This document shows positions 15,055 through 20,351 of a DNA stretch of 20,351 nucleotides, piece by piece; within the stretch, counting starts at the first letter, position 1, and every line of letters begins with the position of its first letter. Source of the stretch: JAUSKF01 sp964545345 (lineage in GTDB: Bacteria > Patescibacteriota > Minisyncoccia > UBA6257 > WO2-44-18). Under the pieces are notes generated by a model. That model saw nothing but the letters and a program-made list of their open reading frames with translations, ran no database searches and was not told the origin of the DNA. A program made the translations under genes and the position numbers. Where the stretch lies: the NCBI GenBank assembly GCA_964545345.1, contig CAZJFE010000012.1, positions 1 to 20,351 of the forward strand, given 5' to 3'.

Positions 15055-16149
15055 TTACGGCTGCACTATCTCAAAAGTGAAGGTGACAGGAAGCCCTAAA
15101 ACTTGACGATAAAATCCAGAATTTCTACCCACAGTCCGTATTTCTTTGATTGTTACGGAATGAACTCCTGATTCTAGGGTGTATTCGCTCCCTTTAGCCG
15201 CCGCAATTAATTGGTAGGTTTCGCCGTTGCTTATAATCCACACAAAGCCCTTATGCCAAATATCCGTGATGTCTGATTCCCATACTAAAGAGTCGCGGTC
15301 ATATGGATCAAATATTACCGGCTCATCCGCCTGTGAAAGTTTGAAACTACCAATACTTTTTCGCTCCGGGCTATTCATTTCCAAAACAGGTCTGGTGTAA
15401 CAATCTGGATCGCAATTCGAGTTCACCACATCAATAATCGAAGGGTCAACTTTTGGAAGAACCTTATAACTCAAGCTTTTCTCAAAACCATAAGTAGGAA
15501 CGGAGACTTTGAACGCATATTCTCCGACTTGGGTGGAAACGATGGTCTTAGAAAAAATGCCGGTGCTACTGAATTCAAACCTAGTTGTTTCAGAACCAAC
15601 AGTGTAATAACCCACCACATTGTTAGCCGGCGCTCCAACATCATCTAACATCATAGCGATAAAAGTAATTGAGTCCGCACCGCTTCCATAAGATGAACTT
15701 TTGTCAGATGTTAGAGTGAGTTTCGCTTGGGAAGTCGGTGTAGATGCCGGAATCGGTGACGGAGTTGATACTAGCACGACTGACGCTGGTGCGAAAGTTG
15801 GCTGTGAAATTGGAGTCTGGGCAACTGGAACGACAACGCTGATAAGTTTCTGAAATTGTAACTTCAGCGCATCCAATTCATCCTGATTTAAAATGTTTCC
15901 GTAGGCGTCTATAACCGCACCACTTGGAGTTTTGAAAGTCTTAACCGCCACCGAAATCGGTGCTGGGGCGGGAATAACAATCGGTTTTTCGTCAGTAATT
16001 TCCAATGCATCAGGAACGACCACAACCACCGGCACAGGTTCATTGTTGGTCATCGGGACTAAGGGAGCAGAAATAAAACCAGCGCCGATCAGCATTGCAG
16101 CGAAGATTGAAGTTATCTTGGCGAAAATCGAACTGATCAAACTAGCCAT
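15055..16149 (-). CDS. Secreted or anchored protein with Pro-rich linker and beta-rich C-terminus
   Basis: 364 residues. A hydrophobic segment (about 8-28) acts as a signal or anchor. Residues 33-70 are Val/Pro-rich, and a second Pro/Ser/Thr-rich linker runs near 110-142. Residues 143-232 look like an Ig-like beta sandwich (KLTLTSDKSS onward to SLSYKVLP). The final part (240-364) has two Cys (CDPDC) and a beta-rich segment ending TFEIVQP. No enzyme motif is seen. This build is common in surface or pilus-like proteins of small-genome bacteria; that is inference. A TGATAAAAT box ends 10 nt before the ATG and no Shine-Dalgarno is present. It leads a two-gene unit with the small membrane protein. 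Confidence 0.8.
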   Translation of the reverse strand: MASLISSIFAKITSIFAAMLIGAGFISAPLVPMTNNEPVPVVVVVPDALEITDEKPIVIPAPAPISVAVKTFKTPSGAVIDAYGNILNQDELDALKLQFQKLISVVVPVAQTPISQPTFAPASVVLVSTPSPIPASTPTSQAKLTLTSDKSSSYGSGADSITFIAMMLDDVGAPANNVVGYYTVGSETTRFEFSSTGIFSKTIVSTQVGEYAFKVSVPTYGFEKSLSYKVLPKVDPSIIDVVNSNCDPDCYTRPVLEMNSPERKSIGSFKLSQADEPVIFDPYDRDSLVWESDITDIWHKGFVWIISNGETYQLIAAAKGSEYTLESGVHSVTIKEIRTVGRNSGFYRQVLGLPVTFTFEIVQP

Positions 16150-16159
16150 AATTTAGCTT

Positions 16160-16165
16160 ATTTTA
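16160..16165 (-). promoter_or_regulatory. -10 box of the secreted-protein gene
   Basis: TAAAAT preceded by TGA (extended -10 form) ends 10 nt before the ATG. No -35 match is clear. This implies a very short 5' leader. Confidence 0.5.
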
Positions 16166-16177
16166 TCACAAATTCAT

Positions 16178-16213
16178 AAAAAAAGCAAAGGCCCCGCTTG
16201 CTTAAGGCGAGGC
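16178..16213 (-). terminator. Rho-independent terminator
   Basis: On minus, GCCTCGC/GCGGGGC pair (one T-G) around a 9-nt loop and are followed by CTTTGCTTTTTTT. It lies about 220 nt after the nearest upstream stop codon (16435), so the transcript it ends carries a long unexplained tail. Confidence 0.85.
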
Positions 16214-16434
16214 TTCGGCCGCTGTCATCGCTAGTCCATGAAATATCCCCCTCCCAAATGCCGGTGTCCGCCTGGAACGTCCCATTCGTCTTACCAAGTC
16301 GCTCACTGCTATCGAACGCCATTTGGTCTATTCAGTTTTGGTTGGGATTTTGAAGATACTTCTCCTAGAGATAGCTACCTCCCCGTGCGCCGTTTCAGGC
16401 CGGTAGCAGGCAGGCCAGCTGATAATACTGAACT
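16214..16434 (-). other. Unexplained transcribed region before a terminator
   Basis: No gene of convincing length on either strand; an 88-aa plus-strand frame (16238-16504) overlaps a minus gene and has no initiation signal. Minus holds several short self-complementary stretches, for example GGCC arms near 16400-16415. It may be a long 3' UTR, a small RNA or a decayed gene. No known RNA family is recognised. Confidence 0.3.
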
Positions 16435-16653
16435 CTATTTCGGCATTGGCGGCATTTTCTCAATCATTTCGGCAGATTTAGTAAACTCTTGCTCGACTTG
16501 TTGATCATACTCCGCTTGCGAAATTATTTCTTTCTTCACCAACGTGCTTACGATCGCCTTGATCTGAGCATCCCTACCAAGATCAAAAGCCGCTGGTGGA
16601 GCAATCTTTTTTAAAACTCTGTTTAAAAAAGATTCAAATATATTTTTAGCCAT
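16435..16653 (-). CDS. Small hypothetical protein (72 aa)
   Basis: 72 residues, not recognised. The sequence looks helical throughout: FESFLNRVLKKIAPPAAFDL, then a two-helix region IKAIVSTLVKKEIISQAEYDQQ and a Glu/Lys-rich helix, ending Pro-Pro-Met-Pro-Lys. No membrane segment or Cys. The segment around VKKEIISQAEYDQ resembles short helical-hairpin domains that follow larger proteins, but no function can be named. The ATG has no Shine-Dalgarno; a TAAGAT lies 5 nt upstream. It sits between the structured element copy B and an unexplained tail region. Amino-acid composition looks like real protein. Confidence 0.62.
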   Translation of the reverse strand: MAKNIFESFLNRVLKKIAPPAAFDLGRDAQIKAIVSTLVKKEIISQAEYDQQVEQEFTKSAEMIEKMPPMPK

Positions 16654-16780
16654 TTTTAATCTTAATTGTTTAAGCGACCTTTCATGAAGATCCTAAAACT
16701 TCTATTGTCCTAGGTAAATAGCCGGATTGGACAAACTGTTGATTAGTTCTTAATAAGTTCCAACTGGAACCGCCGAAGCT

Positions 16781-16941
16781 AATTTGGTCGTAGGGCAATT
16801 ACTTTGAGGAACATGACGGAGGCGATTTGGCTTGGTTCGTTCGTTATTTCGAACGACAAGTCGCCGAGTCCGAAGCAAGCCGAACCGCCGGAGTTCGGCT
16901 ATGCTGTTTCCGAGAAGTAGTTGCCCAAAAAGACCAAAATT
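16781..16941 (+). other. Branched structured element, copy B (candidate ncRNA or palindromic repeat)
   Basis: Outer arms AATTTGGTC/GACCAAAATT and GGGCAA/TTGCCC close a long imperfect hairpin, then GGAACA/TGTTTCC. Inside are a hairpin with GGCGA..CTTG and CAAGTCGCC arms and a TTCGTTCG/CGAACGA tip (16821-16865), and a perfect 8-bp hairpin AGCCGAAC/GTTCGGCT (16878-16900). The core matches copy A read on the other strand. Its outer end overlaps the mltG stop codon at 16940-16942. Confidence 0.75.
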
Positions 16942-17830
16942 ACTTCAGGTATTTCAACTTATTTGTCTTATGCTCATCAAAAGTTTTGCTGAAAATAGTT
17001 TTTTTGGTAACCGGGTCGGAGAGGTAATAAAGATAATCCGAAGCGCTCGGGTTGGCGGCGGCGCGAATGGCGTCCAAACCTGGGTTGGAGATCGGCTTCG
17101 GCGGCAAACCGGCGTGTTCGTAGGTCCAGGGGTAGGCGTCCACCTGCAGAGCCATTCCGATCTTCAGACGTTTATATAAAACCCCGGCCACCAAACGCCG
17201 GTCGTCATGGAAGGGCACCTCTTTTTCCAATATTGAAGCGATTATTAATTTTTCATATATGCCTGAATCGTTGGTCGTTAGTTGTGAGTCGTTCGTCTGT
17301 GTTAACGCCGGAACCGCCTGCTTATAGAAGTTGGTCATAAATTTTTTCACTACATCCTCAATGGAAGAACTTGGGAAGAAGCGGTACGTGTCAGGAAACA
17401 GAAATCCCTCCAAAGATTTCCCCGGGAATTTAGAAAGCGCTTTCGGTTTAATAATCTTCAGTTTCACCAACTCCGCTTCAATCTCCGCTAGAGTATCCCC
17501 TTCCCCCACCCGAATAGTTAAATCTTCTTTCGGGCCGCGACGCAAAGTATCCACAATATGGAAAACATTCATCGCCGGGCTCAAATCGTAAGCCCCTGCT
17601 TTTAATTTATCCGCCGATCCGGAAACCGCGCTGTAAACCAAAAAGGCGGCCGGTGATTTAATCAACCCACTTTCCTCCAAACTTTTAGCAATCTCTCGCA
17701 CTCCGTCTCCTTTTTCCACAATGAACATCTGCCCCGCTCCGCCTTTCTCGACGGGCGACACAAAATAAACCATTGGTGGGACAATTAAAATCCCCGCTGC
17801 CCCTAAAATTAAAAAAACCAGTTTATGCAT
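16940..17830 (-). CDS. mltG: Endolytic murein transglycosylase MltG (YceG-like)
   Basis: 296 residues. An N-terminal membrane anchor (about 3-22) is followed by a LysM-like segment (MFIVEKGDGVREIAKSLEESG), a KLKAGAYDLSP element and the catalytic domain: LEGFLFPDTYRF, IIASILEKEV with the conserved Glu near 202, LQVDAYPWTYEHAGLPPKPISNPG and a final YYLSDP..FSKTFDEH block. MltG cuts nascent peptidoglycan and is thought to set glycan strand length. The start overlaps the rodA stop by 8 nt, so translation is probably coupled. Between YKQAVPAL and the IIASI motif the protein carries QTNDSQLTTNDSG, encoded by a short DNA repeat also found at the end of rpoB. Function firm. Confidence 0.93.
   Translation of the reverse strand: MHKLVFLILGAAGILIVPPMVYFVSPVEKGGAGQMFIVEKGDGVREIAKSLEESGLIKSPAAFLVYSAVSGSADKLKAGAYDLSPAMNVFHIVDTLRRGPKEDLTIRVGEGDTLAEIEAELVKLKIIKPKALSKFPGKSLEGFLFPDTYRFFPSSSIEDVVKKFMTNFYKQAVPALTQTNDSQLTTNDSGIYEKLIIASILEKEVPFHDDRRLVAGVLYKRLKIGMALQVDAYPWTYEHAGLPPKPISNPGLDAIRAAANPSASDYLYYLSDPVTKKTIFSKTFDEHKTNKLKYLK
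17268..17296. repeat. In-frame copy of the rpoB-end repeat inside mltG
   Basis: A 19-nt core (17274-17292) matches the rpoB/rpoC junction (10672-10690) at 18 positions. It encodes Asn-Asp-Ser and Thr-Asn-Asp-Ser repeats in a variable loop just before the catalytic motif. Confidence 0.8.
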
Positions 17831-18920
17831 ATTCGGAATTACGTAAAAACGATGAACGCAACACCTTGCTCTGAATTATTCCTATCAGCATAGCATTTAC
17901 CAATAAACTTGATCCCCCGTAGCTAAAAAATGGGAAGGTAACGCCAACTACCGGAAGTAATCCGAGCGTGGAACCGATATTAATCACAAATTGCGCCAAA
18001 AACATAATCACCGCCCCCAAACAAACTAACCTGGAAAAATTATTTTGAGCGCGCAGACCGATCACTACCAACCGAAGTAGCAAAATCGTGAAGGCCGCGA
18101 GTATCAGCGTGCCACCCAACCCTCCCCACTCCTCTACAAAAGAAGCGAAAATGAAATCAGTTGAGGCGGCTGGCAAAAATCCGAGCTGAACCTGGGTTCC
18201 TTGCCCATATCCCTTGCCAAAAAATCCGGCCGAGCCGATAGCGATTTTAGATTGGATAACTCCGTAGTTTACGGCCAATGGCGAATAACTTGGATTCAAA
18301 AAAGCGATGATACGCTCTTTCTGATAATCCTTTAAAAAATTACTCCAACCCCAAGCGCCTAACGCCCCTAGGATCAAGACGCCGATTAAAATATGTCGCC
18401 ACTTAATCCCGCTGACCAATAAAAAGCCCATCCAGATACAAAAAACTATAATTCCGGTTCCCAAATCGGGCTGTTTCAAAATCAACACGCCGGGAATCGC
18501 GAAATAAAAAAATGATTTTACCAGCACTCCGATCCGGGCAATGCCGGCGTGACTTTTAGCAAAGAAATAAGCAAGCAGAAGAATCAGCGCCAGCTTAGCG
18601 AACTCGGAAGTCTGAAACTGCACCGGACCGATTACCAGCCAGCTCTTGGCTGAGCGGATTGTCGGAGCGAATAAAATAGTAGCTAAAAGCAGGAAGACCG
18701 CGAAAGAATAAATTCCGAAGACAATCCAGCGATAATTGAAAATTGGCCGCCAATCAATCAAAGCGCAAACGGCCATCGCGATCAGAGAAAATCCAACCCA
18801 AATCAGTTGCTGCCAAAAAAGCTCCTTTTCAATACTGGAAAGAATCAGCAAGCTTGAGCCCACCAAAAAAAGCACCGCCCCGGTAAGAATCCAATCTTGC
18901 CGTTTCAAGATAGCTAACAT
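17823..18920 (-). CDS. rodA: Rod-shape peptidoglycan polymerase RodA (SEDS family)
   Basis: 365 residues with about ten membrane segments. SEDS landmarks: RSAKSWLVIGPVQFQTSEFAK near 88-108, KQPDLGTG near 148, SAGFFGKGYGQGTQ followed by LGFLPAASTDFIFASFVEEWG near 230-265 with the conserved catalytic Asp near 256, and VGVTFPFFSYGGSSL near 325-340. SEDS proteins polymerise lipid II into glycan strands together with a class B penicillin-binding protein, which is not in this window. RodA and FtsW are close; the RSAKSWL and TDFIFA forms and the pairing with mltG favour RodA. The ATG is 5 nt after the upstream stop, with GAGG about 12 nt before it. Confidence 0.92.
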   Translation of the reverse strand: MLAILKRQDWILTGAVLFLVGSSLLILSSIEKELFWQQLIWVGFSLIAMAVCALIDWRPIFNYRWIVFGIYSFAVFLLLATILFAPTIRSAKSWLVIGPVQFQTSEFAKLALILLLAYFFAKSHAGIARIGVLVKSFFYFAIPGVLILKQPDLGTGIIVFCIWMGFLLVSGIKWRHILIGVLILGALGAWGWSNFLKDYQKERIIAFLNPSYSPLAVNYGVIQSKIAIGSAGFFGKGYGQGTQVQLGFLPAASTDFIFASFVEEWGGLGGTLILAAFTILLLRLVVIGLRAQNNFSRLVCLGAVIMFLAQFVINIGSTLGLLPVVGVTFPFFSYGGSSLLVNAMLIGIIQSKVLRSSFLRNSEYA

Positions 18921-18925
18921 GGCTA

Positions 18926-19693
18926 TTATCGTACCTCGTAAGTAATCAGGGTATCAATCTCCGAGAGTTTGAAAGTCGTACCCAGCGGAATAATGATCTT
19001 GAATGCTCGTTCTTCAAATGGCTGAAGATTTTGCAAAATAGTCTTGGAAGCGCCAACCAACCGGCTGGATTCATCACTAAGCTGTTGGAATACCAATACG
19101 CCAACCCCCGCTCGAGAGAAAGATAGAGACTCACGGTTAACCAAGAGACCTGAGACAGTGACTTGCGTGCCCTGAACTTCGGTTTTAACCTGACGAGTCT
19201 GAATTTGCGGTTCGGAAAATTCCAGGATTGGTTTCCAGATAATATTAGAAATAGCTAGCTCGGGCTGGCCGATCACCGACCGATGATTGAACTTCAAATT
19301 TGGCTCAATGATTACCTTTTGCGCCTCCGCCGGGTAAATAAAGGATTCCTTAGTCAAAGTGAAAATCTTCGCTCCGCCGCTACCCGGAAAATTTAAAGTG
19401 TAGGAGAAAGAGTCGGCTCCGTATTCCAAGTTCGGGTTAGACAAGGTCAGAATCGCGGTGGTGTTCTCCCCCACGCCAAAATATTCCACTTTCGCCTGCA
19501 ATGGCAGAAGTTTCCGGATCGCGCACGATTCACAGGGGCCGCCACAATCTACCTCTTCTTCTTTTTGGTTCAGACGACCGTCAAAACAGCTCGGCGCCGT
19601 TTCTCGGACAGCCAAATAACCAAGATAGCCGATCCCGGCTAAAATAATCAAATAGAAAAATCCATAAACCAGCTGTTTAACTAACCTGGACAT
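18926..19693 (-). CDS. Membrane-anchored Cys-rich protein heading the rodA-mltG operon
   Basis: 255 residues, no named family recognised. A membrane anchor (about 8-29) is followed by a short Cys motif, CFDG at 36-39 and DCGGPCESC at 49-57 (Cys36, 50, 54, 57), of a type seen in surface proteins of Bacteroidetes and CPR bacteria; it may bind metal or form disulfides. The rest (65-255) is beta-rich, perhaps two Ig-like domains. The frame continues upstream through the 5S rRNA gene, but that part is rejected: the ATG at 19693 lies directly before the anchor and 9 nt after a TATAAT. The start of rodA is 5 nt beyond its stop, so it is in one operon with cell-wall genes and probably acts at the envelope. 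Confidence 0.82.
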   Translation of the reverse strand: MSRLVKQLVYGFFYLIILAGIGYLGYLAVRETAPSCFDGRLNQKEEEVDCGGPCESCAIRKLLPLQAKVEYFGVGENTTAILTLSNPNLEYGADSFSYTLNFPGSGGAKIFTLTKESFIYPAEAQKVIIEPNLKFNHRSVIGQPELAISNIIWKPILEFSEPQIQTRQVKTEVQGTQVTVSGLLVNRESLSFSRAGVGVLVFQQLSDESSRLVGASKTILQNLQPFEERAFKIIIPLGTTFKLSEIDTLITYEVR

Positions 19694-19702
19694 CTTAACT
19701 AA

Positions 19703-19708
19703 ATTATA
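19703..19708 (-). promoter_or_regulatory. -10 box of the envelope operon
   Basis: A consensus TATAAT ends exactly 9 nt before the ATG, the same distance as for rpmB and the cupredoxin-like gene. A -35 match is poor. It lies about 24 nt after the 5S rRNA 3' end, so read-through from the rRNA operon is also possible. Confidence 0.6.
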
Positions 19709-19731
19709 GACTAGTTTGGAAACTTTTGTAT

Positions 19732-19846
19732 GCCGGCGTACCCTACTTTCCCGACTTCCAAAGAAACAAGTATCATCGGGCCCAAGCGGCTTCACTTCTC
19801 TGTTCGGAATGGGAAGAGGTGGTTCACGCTTAGGTAAAACACCGGC
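19732..19846 (-). rRNA. rrf: 5S ribosomal RNA
   Basis: 115 nt between pairing ends GCCGGTGT and ACGCCGGC. The internal CCGAACAGAGAAGTGAAGCC is the conserved loop B/C segment. It follows 23S by about 80 nt. No T-tailed terminator is seen after it; the AGTT/AACT hairpin at about 19713-19724 is weak. Confidence 0.95.
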
Positions 19847-19929
19847 AAGCAAAAATTTCCAAAATTTTTGGGCCGTACAAATTGTCTGAAGATTAATTAA
19901 GCATTAAACCGGATGGCATTAGCCCTCAA

Positions 19930-20351
19930 TTCTGAGGGTGCGACGGTTTATTAGTACTCCTCGGCTGAACACATTACTGTGCTTACACCTAGAGCCTATC
20001 AACGTAGTAGTCTTCTACGAACCGCGTCCAGGGGCGCAGGATACGAGCCAAATTAATTTAGCGGAGGGAATTTTCATCAGCTTCAAGGCGCGAGGGCGTT
20101 AGCTGTAAACTCTACAGCAAGCCCGAGCAACGCCGAAGCTGGTTAAAATTATCCCGCCCTTCGGGAAGCTGAAAAATGGCCGATTTCTTCGTCGCTTCTC
20201 CTCGCTGTGCGCTTTGCACAACTTCGTCGTCGCGTCTTGAACTCGTCTCATTTTTCAGCTTCTAAATTAGATTTGGTTCGCATTCTGCGCCCCTAAACAA
20301 CACTTAATCTTGGGTGAGGCTTCGTACTTAGATGCTTTCAGTACTTATCCC
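19930..20351 (-). rRNA. rrl: 23S ribosomal RNA, 3' part (5' part beyond window)
   Basis: Minus reads GGGATAAGTACTGAAAGCAT, then AAGCCTCACCCAAGATTAAG, and after a long extra helix TACTACGTTGATAGGCTC and GAGTACTAATAAACCG, matching the last domain of 23S rRNA. The exact 3' end is uncertain because its pairing partner is outside the window. The 19847-19929 spacer to 5S holds an A/T-rich palindrome near 19851-19869 and no tRNA. Confidence 0.93.
20030..20294 (-). other. Large branched insertion or expansion in 23S rRNA (helix 98 region)
   Basis: A perfect 10-bp closing stem AGGGGCGCAG/CTGCGCCCCT encloses 245 nt. A second stem (20048-20061 with 20262-20276) leads to two arms: a 14-bp perfect stem GAAGCTGAAAAATG/CATTTTTCAGCTTC (20165-20178 with 20249-20262), and an imperfect stem 20066-20090 with 20131-20155 tipped by GCTGTA/TACAGC. 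E. coli has only a short hairpin here. No open frame or intron core is evident. Confidence 0.8.

Noticed and set aside
16238..16504. Plus-strand 88-codon frame
   Set aside because: It overlaps the 72-aa minus gene and lacks promoter and ribosome site; composition is not protein-like.
19694..19852. N-terminal extension of the 255-aa protein frame
   Set aside because: It translates the 5S rRNA gene; the ATG at 19693 directly precedes the membrane anchor.
20040..20284. Group I or II intron in 23S rRNA
   Set aside because: No intron core or homing endonuclease frame is evident and the insert is closed by perfect pairing stems, so an expansion is the simpler reading; splicing was not tested.
1..20351. 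CRISPR array or transposase gene
   Set aside because: No regularly spaced repeats with unique spacers and no transposase-like protein were found; the repeats present are two-copy.

Overview
The window looks like a chromosomal segment from a member of the Candidate Phyla Radiation (Patescibacteria), perhaps a parcubacterium. The reasons are compact ribosomal proteins, an rpoB-rpoC-rpsF-ssb-rpsR cluster with no rplI after rpsR, short secreted proteins of unknown function with one N-terminal membrane anchor, several genes with a TATAAT box almost touching the start codon, and a 23S rRNA gene with a large extra branch. The lineage is an inference from gene content. Every protein gene reads on the minus strand; only one tRNA reads on the plus strand.

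Layout. Positions 1-1701 hold a truncated cupredoxin-like anchored protein, a PAP2-like membrane protein and a YdcF/DUF218 protein. Positions 1760-2671 hold a predicted homing-type nuclease gene between a tRNA-Pro(GGG) gene and an inverted 20-nt copy of that tRNA's 3' end. A family 1 glycosidase, ribosomal protein L28 (own promoter), a DUF502-like membrane protein and a PAP2 phosphatase follow up to 5781. Positions 5785-13871 are the information-processing block: rpsR, ssb, rpsF, rpoC and rpoB, probably driven from a consensus promoter at 14070-14098 with a leader of about 190 nt. An inverted repeat overlaps the -35 box of that promoter.

Positions 14146-16653 are accessory: a GC-rich orphan gene with its own consensus promoter, a small zinc-ribbon/membrane protein, a secreted protein and a 72-aa protein. 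Positions 16940-19693 are a cell-envelope operon: a membrane-anchored Cys-rich protein, RodA and MltG, i.e. a peptidoglycan polymerase and the terminase that cuts its product. Positions 19732-20351 are 5S rRNA and the 3' part of 23S rRNA, reading into the envelope operon without an obvious terminator.

The strongest unexplained signal is a pair of homologous, branched, hairpin-rich elements (14639-14768 on minus, 16781-16941 on plus). They share core sequence while paired stem positions change together, so they look like a conserved structured RNA or a palindromic mobile repeat. Other signals are a module filling two separate intergenic gaps (5785-5872 and 6590-6693), a short tandem repeat that forms the end of rpoB and also lies in frame inside mltG, and a roughly 265-nt branched helix in 23S rRNA.
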